Origin: a bacterium
Lineage (GTDB): Bacteria; ARS69
Direction: 5' to 3'
Assembly: GCA_025774805.1 (NCBI GenBank)
Contig: JALGZR010000053.1
Coordinates: 1-38,995 of the forward strand
Length of the DNA stretch: 38,995 nucleotides
In this document: piece after piece, positions 1 to 8,641 of the stretch
Position numbering within the stretch: position 1 is the first letter of the stretch
Layout: every line of letters starts with the position of its first letter
The notes under the pieces: generated by a model
The model's input: the letters and a program-made list of their open reading frames with translations, nothing else
What the model was told of the DNA's origin: nothing
The model's database searches: none
Position numbers and translations under genes: made by a program

Positions 1-2
1 TG

Positions 3-1682
3 GCTCTGCAGAAGGTCAAGCTCCGCTTCGAGCGGTCCTCCCCTCTGGTGATCCGGCGCGACGAGGCGAGAAAGCTCCTCACCTGGATTCCGCCCGACCA
101 CTTCATGATGCGGCGGCTCGACGATCCGCAGGCGGTGGCCGCGGAGGCGCAGGCCGATCCCGGGGGCTTCATTCACGAGCTCCTTCGCTCCTTCGATCGG
201 AGCCTGACCGCGGCGGAGATCCGGGAGTGCATGGTCGGGATCATCGAGGGAGGGAAGTGGGGGGCGTGGTGGACGCGGGCGAAGGCCCACCCGCAGGTCC
301 TGTCCAGCAAACGGAGACGGAACGCGTTCGAGTGGAGCGAGTCCACCGAGGTGGCCGAGCAGTCGCTGCTCGACGAGTTCCGGCAGGCTTCTCTCGAAGA
401 GAAGCTCGGGATGGCCCGGCGCTTCGCGAAGCGCGGGGGCGCCGTGAAGGGGGGGGTCATCGAGGGCCTGCGGGCCGAGCTCGACCGCGCTCCCCTCACC
501 GGTTCCCCGGAGGCCGTCGAGATCGTCCACCTGCTCGAAGAACTGAGCGGACTGCCCGGCCCGCCTCCGCTCGACCTCGACGAGATCCTGCGCGGGCCGG
601 ACGCGGCGGCGACGATCGTGGGCGTCCGCGATCGCCGCTACCGCGAGAAGCTCTACGATCGGCTCGAGCGCGTACGTCCCTTCGACTGGCACCTGGTGGC
701 CCGCGACGTCTTCTTCGGAGAGAAGGACTTCCGGCTGCTGTCCCGTCTGTACGAGAGTCTGCGGGTGCGGGCGCCCGAGAACGTCGCCTACCGGCTGGTC
801 TTCGACGCGATTTCGACACCACGCCGCTCTCCCCGCGCGTTCGTGTGGGCCACCAAGGCCGTTCTCGAACGGGAGGAGCTCGCCGAGCGGGCGAATGTCA
901 GCCTCCTGTCCAAGGTCGTCGACGCGCTCGACAGCCCGAAGTTCAAGGATTTGAGGCCGGCGCTCCGGGAGCACTTCGACGAGGGAGGGCTCGCCTTCGT
1001 CGTCTTCGCGAATTCGGATCGAGAGGGCGTGGATCACCTTCTCAACCTGATCGATTCCGCCGGTTCGCTCGAAGACCACCGCAAGACCGACATCCGGCGG
1101 GCGATCTTCCGGAAGTACCCCGACATCCGCAAGCGAACCGAGGAGGACGTCATCTTCGTGACGCCCGCCGCGGCGGAGGCGAAGAGGTCCGAGTTCGAGC
1201 GGCTCGTCGGGGTCGAGATTCCTCAGAACGCGGAGGCGATCCGCGTCGCTCGCGAGTTCGGGGACCTGCGCGAGAACTTCGAGTATCACGCCGCCCGACA
1301 GAAGCACGAGCTCTTGAGCAGCCGGGCGGCCCGCCTGCACGACGAGCTCGAGAAGATCCGGCTCATCGATCACGAGACCGTGGACACCTCCCGCGTCGGC
1401 ATTGGAACCGTGGTGACGCTCGAGGCGGTCGGCGGCGGCGAGGCTCGGATCTTGACCATCCTCGGTCCCTGGGACTCGGATCCTCGGGCCGGCATCTACT
1501 CCTACCAATCGGAGTTCGCCGGCCGACTGATGGGGCGGGGCGTCGACGAGGTCGTCTCGGTAGATGGCCGAGAGGTCCGGATTGCGGCGATCCGCGGCTG
1601 GTCTCCCGTCGGAGAGTCCGGCTCGCCGCGTCGGGCCGTTCCGTCCGACCTACGCCTCACTGATTCTCCCGACATGGGGTGA
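3..1682 (+). CDS. GreA-domain fusion protein, 5' partial
   Basis: The reading frame is open to the window edge, so the true start probably lies upstream; a GTG at 48 is the first in-window start and gives 544 residues. The last ~170 residues are a complete GreA/GreB-like module: a coiled-coil stretch from about residue 373 and a C-terminal globular domain to the end. The coiled-coil tip reads GDLRENFEY, with D406 and E409 at the spacing of the acidic pair that GreA inserts into the RNA polymerase secondary channel to stimulate transcript cleavage. The ~370 residues before it are helical, rich in charged residues, and not a family I can name. GreA itself is about 158 residues, so this is a large fusion. 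Transcript-cleavage or polymerase-binding activity follows from the family; the role of the N-terminal part is unknown. A 216-base gap separates it from the next gene. Confidence 0.8.
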   Translation, partial: ALQKVKLRFERSSPLVIRRDEARKLLTWIPPDHFMMRRLDDPQAVAAEAQADPGGFIHELLRSFDRSLTAAEIRECMVGIIEGGKWGAWWTRAKAHPQVLSSKRRRNAFEWSESTEVAEQSLLDEFRQASLEEKLGMARRFAKRGGAVKGGVIEGLRAELDRAPLTGSPEAVEIVHLLEELSGLPGPPPLDLDEILRGPDAAATIVGVRDRRYREKLYDRLERVRPFDWHLVARDVFFGEKDFRLLSRLYESLRVRAPENVAYRLVFDAISTPRRSPRAFVWATKAVLEREELAERANVSLLSKVVDALDSPKFKDLRPALREHFDEGGLAFVVFANSDREGVDHLLNLIDSAGSLEDHRKTDIRRAIFRKYPDIRKRTEEDVIFVTPAAAEAKRSEFERLVGVEIPQNAEAIRVAREFGDLRENFEYHAARQKHELLSSRAARLHDELEKIRLIDHETVDTSRVGIGTVVTLEAVGGGEARILTILGPWDSDPRAGIYSYQSEFAGRLMGRGVDEVVSVDGREVRIAAIRGWSPVGESGSPRRAVPSDLRLTDSPDMG

Positions 1683-1818
1683 ATTGAACCCGCTCATCCC
1701 GACGGTGCCGCGCGCGACCTCCCCGCGACCCCCGGGGGGTGGGGGCCGGGCCCCTTTCGTGCTATGATAGGTGCGGTATCGTGTGCCTCTCGCCGAGTAG
1801 GAGTAGGCGTTCCCCCTC

Positions 1819-1848
1819 GTAGTCATCGCGTACGTAGTCATCACGTAC
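1819..1848. repeat. Two tandem 15-bp repeats in the leader of the first propeller gene
   Basis: Two head-to-tail copies of GTAGTCATC(G/A)CGTAC, differing at one base, are followed by a related GCGTACGG stretch. They lie in the 216-base gap (1683-1898) before the propeller gene. The gap also holds a GC-rich palindrome ending in CCCCTTT (about 1745-1760), a possible weak terminator for the upstream gene, and a TATGAT hexamer at 1763-1768 that could be a -10 element but has no convincing -35 partner. The purpose of the repeat is unknown. Confidence 0.5.
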
Positions 1849-1898
1849 GGCGCGTACGGCGTCCCTGTGGCCAGCCCAACCGGGAGGTATTCCTGGTC

Positions 1899-4454
1899 AT
1901 GACAACACCCTCGATCGCCCCGATCCCCCGGGGCGCGACGATTCTGTTTGCGATCGGCCTATTGTTCTCCACCTCGGGCCTTCTCCTAGCTCCCCCCGCG
2001 TCCGCGGCGGAGAAGACGGACTCCGAGATCTTCCGCGAACGGATCGAAGAGATGCAGGCGGTCTTCGATGCCGAGCCCGAGCTCAAGTCCCGGAAGGGGA
2101 GCGGGTGGAAGCCATTCAACCGCGTGAAGTGGTTCCACGAACAGCGCATGGTCGACGGTGAGCTCCCCCCGGTCGACGGCCGTTGGAACGCATGGCTGGC
2201 CAAGAAGGAAATCGAACGGGAGTCCGTCCCCCGGGCCCGCAATTCGTGGTTCTCGCTGGGCCCGACGAACTTCTCGGGTCGAATGCTCGCCATCGACTTC
2301 CATCCCTCGGACCCCAACATCGTCTACGTCGGCGCGGCCAGTGGCGGGGTCTGGAAATCGACCGACAACGGAATCAACTGGACCCCGATCGCCGACGACA
2401 TTCCCGTGATCGCCGTGGGCGGCCTGGCGGTCGACAAGACGGACCCGGACGTCGTGGTCATCGGAACGGGGGAGGCCACGCTCAACGTCGACGCGGTGTC
2501 CGGGGTCGGGATGCTCCGGTCGACGGACGCCGGCAACACGTGGATCCCGACGAGCCTGACGACCCCTTTGGGGGGCGGGGGCGGCTGCCACTTCGTGGAA
2601 TGCAGCGTCAACGGGACCTTCCTGGCCGGCAGAAACGACGGCCTCTGGCGCTCGACCGACGGGGGCGCGACCTGGGATACCGTCCGCGTCGGCGGGGATT
2701 ACTACGACGCGGTGTGGAAGCCCGGCGACCCGACTCGGGTCTACACCGTGAAGGGCAACGACGGCAGCGGAAACAACGTGAAGGTTTCCACCGACGACGG
2801 CCAGACCTGGGCGAAGGCGGGAACCGGACAGCCGTTCTCCTTCCAGATCGGGAAGTCGAAGCTCGGGGTGACCGCGGCCAACCCGGTCCGGCTGTTCGCG
2901 CTGTTCGGCGAGCTCGGCGACGGGGGCGGGACCACCGGCTTCTACCGGAGCACCGACGACGGCGCCACGTGGACCGAGCGAAACGGAGGCTCGAATCTCA
3001 TCGGCGGTCAGAGCTGGTACAACATGGTCTGCACCGGCGACCCGGACGATCCCGGCATGGTGATCATCGGCGGCGTGACGTTGGCCAAGTCGGACAACAC
3101 CGGCGGCTTCTTCTACGGCATCGGGGGCAACGTCCACGTGGACATGCACGACATCGCCTACGAGCCGGGAAGCAGCTCGATCGTGTGGGTCGCCAGCGAC
3201 GGCGGCCTCTGGCGTTCCACGAACGACGGCGACACCTGGAGCAACCGGGACACCGGGATCGTCACGTACCAGTTCTACGACATCTGCGTGAACAATGACG
3301 ACACCACCGCGTACTACGTCATGGGCGGAACGCAGGACAACGGAACCGACAAGTGGTCGGGCACCACGACGTGGGGTCAGGGTCTCGGTGGAGACGGAAT
3401 GGTCTGCAACATCAGCCGGACCAACGGAAACACGGTGTACGCCGAAATGCAGTTCGGGAACCACCACAGGAACACGAACGCCGGGGTGGGCATCTGGTCC
3501 CCGATCAACGGCGGAATCACCGGCGAGGGCCTCTGGGTGACCCCCGTCGACGCGGATCCGAGCGATGGGAGCCGCCTGTTCACGTCGACCTCGCACGGCG
3601 TCTTCCGGTCGACGTCAGGCGGCTCGGGCTGGGTGAACGTCGCCGGCCACCCCGCCGGTTGGATCTCGATCAGTCCCGTGGACGGTGACGTGGTCTGGTC
3701 CGTCGCCGGCGCCTCCTCCCCCTGGTACTCGACGGACGGCGGGGACAACTGGACCCAAACCAGCAATTACGGATTCCTGACCGGGGGCACTACGAAGGTC
3801 CTGGCCCACCCGACCGACATCAACACCGCCCTCGTCACGTTCTCCGGCTACGCCGGCTACGCCCACGTGGCCCTGACGACCGACATGGGCGGGAACTGGA
3901 CCGACGTGACGGGCGACCTTCCGGATCACGCGACGAACGCGGTCGCGATCGACCCGAGCGACCCCGACTACTGGTACATCGGAACCGATCTCGGGGTCTG
4001 GTACTCGACGAACGGGGGCACGAACTGGACCCCGTTCCAGACCGGGCTGCCGAACGTCGTGATCCACGATCTCGAGATCCAGAACACCCTGCGCAAGCTC
4101 GTGGCGGGATCCCACGGACGCGGCGCCTGGGAGATCAACATTCCGCCCGGGGCGTCGGACGCGGAGCTCGACGTGAATCCGGTCTCTCTCCGGATGATGC
4201 TCGACGCGCCGTTCCCGAACCCCGTGAGCGACCGCACGATGCTCCGCTACGCCGCGAAGCATGACGGAACGGTCACCCTGGACGTCTACGACGTGCAGGG
4301 TCGCCACGTGATCAACCTCGCCGAGTTCACGACGGGCGACGGCATCATCCGGACCACTCCCTGGTTCCCGGACGACGTGCCGAGCGGCGTGTACTTCGCG
4401 GTCTTGAAGGCCGGCGAGGAGCAGATGACGCGAAAGATGGTCGTCACGAAATAG
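1899..4454 (+). CDS. Secreted sortilin/VPS10-like beta-propeller protein with FlgD/type-A-like C-terminal domain (copy 1)
   Basis: An 851-residue exported protein. The ATG at 1899 is preferred over an upstream in-frame ATG at 1764 because GGGAGGT lies 10 bases before it and a typical signal peptide follows (hydrophobic core about residues 14-32, ending ASA). A ~100-residue helical segment leads into many BNR/sortilin-type repeats (patterns such as STDGGATW and STNGGTNW) that should fold into one or two beta-propellers with Asp-box turns. The last ~85 residues (PNPVSDRT, VYDVQGR, SGVYFAVLKAG, ending KMVVTK) look like the FlgD-Ig or type-A sorting domains of secreted FCB-group proteins. No catalytic motif is visible; binding a surface polymer or protein is an inference. 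The next gene is a full-length paralog, and a strong terminator separates them. Confidence 0.85.
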   Translation: MTTPSIAPIPRGATILFAIGLLFSTSGLLLAPPASAAEKTDSEIFRERIEEMQAVFDAEPELKSRKGSGWKPFNRVKWFHEQRMVDGELPPVDGRWNAWLAKKEIERESVPRARNSWFSLGPTNFSGRMLAIDFHPSDPNIVYVGAASGGVWKSTDNGINWTPIADDIPVIAVGGLAVDKTDPDVVVIGTGEATLNVDAVSGVGMLRSTDAGNTWIPTSLTTPLGGGGGCHFVECSVNGTFLAGRNDGLWRSTDGGATWDTVRVGGDYYDAVWKPGDPTRVYTVKGNDGSGNNVKVSTDDGQTWAKAGTGQPFSFQIGKSKLGVTAANPVRLFALFGELGDGGGTTGFYRSTDDGATWTERNGGSNLIGGQSWYNMVCTGDPDDPGMVIIGGVTLAKSDNTGGFFYGIGGNVHVDMHDIAYEPGSSSIVWVASDGGLWRSTNDGDTWSNRDTGIVTYQFYDICVNNDDTTAYYVMGGTQDNGTDKWSGTTTWGQGLGGDGMVCNISRTNGNTVYAEMQFGNHHRNTNAGVGIWSPINGGITGEGLWVTPVDADPSDGSRLFTSTSHGVFRSTSGGSGWVNVAGHPAGWISISPVDGDVVWSVAGASSPWYSTDGGDNWTQTSNYGFLTGGTTKVLAHPTDINTALVTFSGYAGYAHVALTTDMGGNWTDVTGDLPDHATNAVAIDPSDPDYWYIGTDLGVWYSTNGGTNWTPFQTGLPNVVIHDLEIQNTLRKLVAGSHGRGAWEINIPPGASDAELDVNPVSLRMMLDAPFPNPVSDRTMLRYAAKHDGTVTLDVYDVQGRHVINLAEFTTGDGIIRTTPWFPDDVPSGVYFAVLKAGEEQMTRKMVVTK

Positions 4455-4498
4455 CGCACGTTCCATGAGATCATGAACGGGCTGCCATCAGGAAGAGA

Positions 4499-4530
4499 GC
4501 CCCGGACCGGAGGACCGGTCCGGGGTTTCT
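4499..4530 (+). terminator. Rho-independent terminator
   Basis: A perfect 11-bp GC-rich stem (4500-4510 pairs with 4515-4525) has a 4-base AGGA loop and is followed by TTTCT. It lies 45 bases after the first propeller gene and before the second, so the two paralogs are probably separate transcription units. Confidence 0.8.
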
Positions 4531-4562
4531 CGATCCTCCGCCCTTCGGAAAGGAAGCTCCCC

Positions 4563-7127
4563 ATGAGTCATCCGATTCTCCCGGCCCCGGTCCGGCGGGC
4601 CTCGGCCCTGACCGTTTTCCTCCTGCTCGCGCTGACGCTGACCGCGGGACCCGCCGCTTCCGCCGGGAGAACCGGGATCGGGGACGAGATCGCCACGAAC
4701 CCGGTGACCGACTGGTACGAGCGAATGGGTGCGTACTACGAGGCGCGTCCCGAGCTGAAGACGACCCGGGGGAGCGGCTGGAAACCGTACAACCGGTTGA
4801 AGTGGTTTCACGAGCAGCGGATGGTCGGAGGAGAGCTGCCTCCCGTCGGGGCCCGATGGAATGCGTGGAAGGTCCGGCAGGAGCGCGCGCGCCGGTCGGG
4901 ATCGGGCCGGAGCGCGCCTACCTGGTTCACCCTGGGCCCCACGAACTTCGCCGGACGCATCCTGGCCCTCGCGTTCGATCCTACGGATCCGGCGACGATC
5001 TACGCCGGATCGGCGAGCGGGGGGCTGTGGAAGTCCACCGACTCCGGCGGCACCTGGACGCCGTTGACGGATGAGCTGCCCACCCTCGCCGTGGGAGGAG
5101 TCGCCGTCAGTCCGTTCGATCCGGATCTCCTGGTCATCGGGACCGGCGAGGCGACGAACAACATCGACCGGGTCACCGGCGTCGGGATCCTGCGCTCGAC
5201 CGATGGCGGGCTCACCTGGCAGACGACCGATCTATCCTACCCGATAAACGGACACCACGGATTCCACTTCGTGGAGGCGGGGCCGAACGGTACGTTCCTG
5301 GCCGGCGCCACCGACGGTCTCTGGCGCTCGTCGGACGGGGGCGTGACGTGGGAGGCGGTGAAGTCGGGCGACGACTACTACGACGCGAAGTGGATGCCGG
5401 GCAATCCGAACCGGGTCTACACGGTCAAGGGCGGAGGGAACTCCGGGAACAACGTGAAGGTCTCGACCGACGACGGGCTCACATGGTCGAAGGCCGGCAC
5501 GGGCCAGCCCTATTCCTGGGAGATCGGGAAGTCCAAGATCGCCGTGACGCCCGCCGACCCGAACATGATCTACGCCCACTACACGCACCCGTCGGAGCAC
5601 AACACCCTCGGCATCTACCGCAGCACGGACGCCGGCGCGACCTGGACCGCCCGGAACGTCGGCGTCCCCATCGCGGGCTCGCAGGGGTGGTACAACCTCT
5701 CGATCGTCGTCGACCCCGATGACGCGGATCACGTCATCAGCGGAGGGATCCGGCTCTATCGATCCACGAACGGGGGGAGTTTCTGGTTCCAGGTGGGGGG
5801 GAACGTCCACGTCGACCACCACGCCATCGCCTACGAGCCCGGCTCGACGACCACGCTGTACGTGGGAACCGACGGGGGAATCTGGCGATCCACGGACGAC
5901 GCGTCGACCTGGACCGGCCGAAACTCGGGTCTCGTGACGTATCAGTTCTACGACATCTGCACGAACAACAACCCCGACACCCCTTACTACGTGATGGGAG
6001 GGACGCAGGACAACGGAACCGACAAGTGGTCCGGAACCACGACCTGGAGCAACGGTCTGTTTGCCGACGGCATGGTCTGCAACATCGACCCGACCAACGG
6101 CACGAGGGTGTATGCGGAGATCCAGCAGGGGGAGCACTACCGAAACACGAACTCCGGGACGGGAAGCTGGACCTGGATCAACAGCGGGTTGCCCGGGGGA
6201 GGACGGTGGGTCGCGCCGACCGATCTCGATCCGCACGACGGCCAGCGCCTCTTCACCGTGTCGGGCGCCAATCTCTACCGATCGATCAACGGGGGGAACG
6301 GTTGGGCGCTCGTCGACAACCGCAACCCCAAGTGGATCTCCATCAGTCCGGTCGACGGAAACGTCGTCCTGACCCTGCTCGATGGGCACGTCCGGTACTC
6401 GACCAACGGGGGCAGTGGCTGGATCGACTCGGCGGTCTTCGGGTTCCCCACCGGAACGTCGCTCCGCGTACTCGCCCACCCGACGGATCTGAACACCATC
6501 TTCGTGACGTTTTCGGGATACGCCGAGGGGCTCGCGCACGTCGCCATGTCCACCGATCGGGGAGACACCTGGATCGACGTCACGGGGGATCTCCCGTCCC
6601 AGCCGGTGAACGACATCCTCGTGGATCCGGACGAGATCACGAACTGGTACATCGCCACCGACGTCGGGGTGTGGAAGAGCTCCAACGGCGGCACGAACTG
6701 GTACCCCTTCGAGGTCGGTCTGCCCAACGCCGTCGTCTCCGATCTCGAGATCCAGACCCACCAGCGGAAGCTCGTCGCCGGAACGCACGGGCGGGGGGCC
6801 TGGGAGATCGACATTCCTCTCGGGGGCACGGGTGCTCGAGTCGACGGCGGTCCCGCCGTTCGCTCGCTCATGCTCGACGCCCCGTGGCCCAATCCGGTCG
6901 CGGACCGCACCCTCCTCCGCTTCGCCGCGTGGCACGCGGGGACCGTGAGCCTCGACGTCTACGATGTCGGCGGTCGGCGCATCGTCCATCTGGTCGAGCT
7001 CCCGGTGGGTGACGGCGTCGTCCGGACTACCCCGTGGTTCCCCGATGGCGTCCCGAACGGCGTCTACTTCGCGGTGCTGCGGGCCGGGGAGCGGAAGATC
7101 ACCCGGAAGCTGGTCGTCGCGCGCTGA
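4563..7127 (+). CDS. Secreted sortilin/VPS10-like beta-propeller protein with FlgD/type-A-like C-terminal domain (copy 2)
   Basis: An 854-residue paralog of the preceding protein with the same architecture: signal peptide (hydrophobic core about residues 13-28, ending ASA), the conserved segment GSGWKPYNRLKWFHEQRMV, BNR/sortilin-type repeats throughout, and a C-terminal ~85-residue domain with PNPVADRT, VYDVGGR and GVYFAVLRAG. The ATG at 4563 is chosen over one at 4473 because the earlier start would place the terminator hairpin inside the coding region; GGAAAGGAAG precedes 4563. Long conserved blocks, such as YYVMGGTQDNGTDKWSGTTT in both copies, show a tandem duplication followed by divergence. 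The function is probably extracellular or surface binding; no enzyme motif is seen. Confidence 0.85.
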   Translation: MSHPILPAPVRRASALTVFLLLALTLTAGPAASAGRTGIGDEIATNPVTDWYERMGAYYEARPELKTTRGSGWKPYNRLKWFHEQRMVGGELPPVGARWNAWKVRQERARRSGSGRSAPTWFTLGPTNFAGRILALAFDPTDPATIYAGSASGGLWKSTDSGGTWTPLTDELPTLAVGGVAVSPFDPDLLVIGTGEATNNIDRVTGVGILRSTDGGLTWQTTDLSYPINGHHGFHFVEAGPNGTFLAGATDGLWRSSDGGVTWEAVKSGDDYYDAKWMPGNPNRVYTVKGGGNSGNNVKVSTDDGLTWSKAGTGQPYSWEIGKSKIAVTPADPNMIYAHYTHPSEHNTLGIYRSTDAGATWTARNVGVPIAGSQGWYNLSIVVDPDDADHVISGGIRLYRSTNGGSFWFQVGGNVHVDHHAIAYEPGSTTTLYVGTDGGIWRSTDDASTWTGRNSGLVTYQFYDICTNNNPDTPYYVMGGTQDNGTDKWSGTTTWSNGLFADGMVCNIDPTNGTRVYAEIQQGEHYRNTNSGTGSWTWINSGLPGGGRWVAPTDLDPHDGQRLFTVSGANLYRSINGGNGWALVDNRNPKWISISPVDGNVVLTLLDGHVRYSTNGGSGWIDSAVFGFPTGTSLRVLAHPTDLNTIFVTFSGYAEGLAHVAMSTDRGDTWIDVTGDLPSQPVNDILVDPDEITNWYIATDVGVWKSSNGGTNWYPFEVGLPNAVVSDLEIQTHQRKLVAGTHGRGAWEIDIPLGGTGARVDGGPAVRSLMLDAPWPNPVADRTLLRFAAWHAGTVSLDVYDVGGRRIVHLVELPVGDGVVRTTPWFPDGVPNGVYFAVLRAGERKITRKLVVAR

Positions 7128-7139
7128 TTGTTGTCCGGA

Positions 7140-7173
7140 GGGCGAAGCGCCGATACAATCCGGCGCTTCGCCC
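7140..7173 (+). terminator. Perfect hairpin after the second propeller gene; terminator without a clear U tract
   Basis: A 13-bp perfect inverted repeat (7140-7152 with 7161-7173) surrounds an 8-base loop and starts 12 bases after the stop codon. The following bases are CTCCTTC rather than a T run, so intrinsic termination would be weak; it may instead protect the mRNA 3' end. Confidence 0.5.
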
Positions 7174-7203
7174 CTCCTTCGCGCCGCCGCCGGGAGTCTC
7201 CCG

Positions 7204-8580
7204 ATGAGATCGGGTCTCTCTCTCTCCGTCACCGTCCCGGCCGCTCTTGCGGTCCTGAGCGCCGCCCTCCTCGCCCTCGCCTCCTGCGGGGCGGAGAGCG
7301 ATCGACCGAACGTCCTTCTCATCACCGTCGACACCCTTCGGCCGGATCACCTGGGGGGACACGGTCACCCGCGAGGTCCCTCGCCGGTGATCGACGCGCT
7401 GTTCGCGCAGGGCACGGCGTTTTCCGGACACACCGTGCCGCGGGGCCAGACCTGGCCGACCCTGGCCTCGATCCAGACCTCCCGGTATCCGGTCTCTCAC
7501 GGTGTGCGGAAGAACGGGCAGACCCTGCCCGAGGGGGTGCTCGGCCTCGCCGAGATCCTGAGGAGGGAAGGGTACGAGTGCGGCGCCTTTCTCGGAAACA
7601 GCGGAGGGGTCGGGTGGAAGGGATTCACACCGGTGCTTGAGCAGCGCGATCGGGATCGAGCTCTGGTCTCCCGCGCGCGCGGCTGGATCCGGGGCAACCT
7701 CGCGGGTCCTTACTTCCTCTGGATTCACCTCTTTTCGCCCCATCGCCCGTTCCAGCCTCCGCCCCCCTTCGACGAGCTGTACGATCCCGATTACGCGGGA
7801 CCCATCGACGGAAGCATCGAGCAGATGAAACGGATTGCCGCCGAGCGCACCGATCTTCCGCCCTCGGACCTCGAGCACATGCTCGCGCGCTACGACGGGG
7901 AGATCCGCTACCTGGACGGGATCCTCGCCGATCTTCTGCGGGTCACCGAAGAGACGGACACGGAGGACCGGACGCTCGTCGTCTTCACCGCGGATCACGG
8001 CGAGGAGCTCTACGCGCGGAATCACTACTTCAGCCACTCCGCGTCGGTTTACGACACCGTCCTCCGGGCGCCGCTCCTCCTCGTCTGGCCGGGAAAGATC
8101 GATGCGGGACGTTGGATTCCCGGCATCGTGGAATCGATCGACATCGCTCCGACGATTCTCGACCTCCTCGGGATCGCCCGGCCGGACGCGTTCGAGGGGC
8201 GGAGCCTCTCCCCCCAGATCGCCGGCGGGCTCCCGCCCGACCGCTCTCGGATGGCCTTCTCCGAGCTCGAGGACAAGGTGGTCTCCCTCCGGACCGAGGA
8301 CTGGCGGTACATCCACAATCCGAGCGGCTTCGGCTTTCCCCTTTCCCCGGACGGGGCGGTCTATCCGATCGGGCGGGAGGAGCTGTACGACCACCGCGAC
8401 GACCCGCGGGAGAGGAGAGACGTCGCGGGAGACAGAGAGGAGGTCGTCGCCCGCCTGCGGGAGGTCGTGGCGCGCTGGCAGTCGGAGCATCGGTGGGAGG
8501 AGCGGAGCCGTCTGCACGCCGAGAGGGAGGTCCCGGAGCACATCCGGGAGGCGCTGGAGGCGATCGGCTATGTGCAGTAA
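7204..8580 (+). CDS. Lipoprotein of the sulfatase/alkaline phosphatase superfamily
   Basis: A 458-residue protein starting at ATG 7204, with GGGAG about 8 bases upstream. Residues 1-28 form a lipoprotein signal with lipobox LASC (C28), so it should be membrane-anchored. The sulfatase fold is shown by VLLITVDTLRPDHL (metal ligand D43), the ADHGEE motif (D264, H265) and a following FSHSASVYD segment. At the position where sulfatases carry the Cys or Ser that becomes formylglycine, the sequence reads TWPTL, so the nucleophile position is T83. Threonine is the nucleophile in phosphoglycerol- and phosphoethanolamine-transferase relatives, which makes true sulfatase activity doubtful. The substrate is unknown. 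The carboxypeptidase gene follows after 61 bases, suggesting a possible cell-envelope role. Confidence 0.82.
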   Translation: MRSGLSLSVTVPAALAVLSAALLALASCGAESDRPNVLLITVDTLRPDHLGGHGHPRGPSPVIDALFAQGTAFSGHTVPRGQTWPTLASIQTSRYPVSHGVRKNGQTLPEGVLGLAEILRREGYECGAFLGNSGGVGWKGFTPVLEQRDRDRALVSRARGWIRGNLAGPYFLWIHLFSPHRPFQPPPPFDELYDPDYAGPIDGSIEQMKRIAAERTDLPPSDLEHMLARYDGEIRYLDGILADLLRVTEETDTEDRTLVVFTADHGEELYARNHYFSHSASVYDTVLRAPLLLVWPGKIDAGRWIPGIVESIDIAPTILDLLGIARPDAFEGRSLSPQIAGGLPPDRSRMAFSELEDKVVSLRTEDWRYIHNPSGFGFPLSPDGAVYPIGREELYDHRDDPRERRDVAGDREEVVARLREVVARWQSEHRWEERSRLHAEREVPEHIREALEAIGYVQ

Positions 8581-8641
8581 GAAGTGCAAGCTGGACAGAT
8601 CGATGCCGATGACTACCATGGCGCCCGGCCGGTGAAGGAGC

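Noticed and set aside
5232-7334. A 700-residue open frame on the minus strand opposite the second propeller gene
   Set aside because: It is a GC-shadow of the plus-strand gene: rich in Arg, Pro and Val, with no domain. The plus strand has a signal peptide, repeats and a C-terminal domain.
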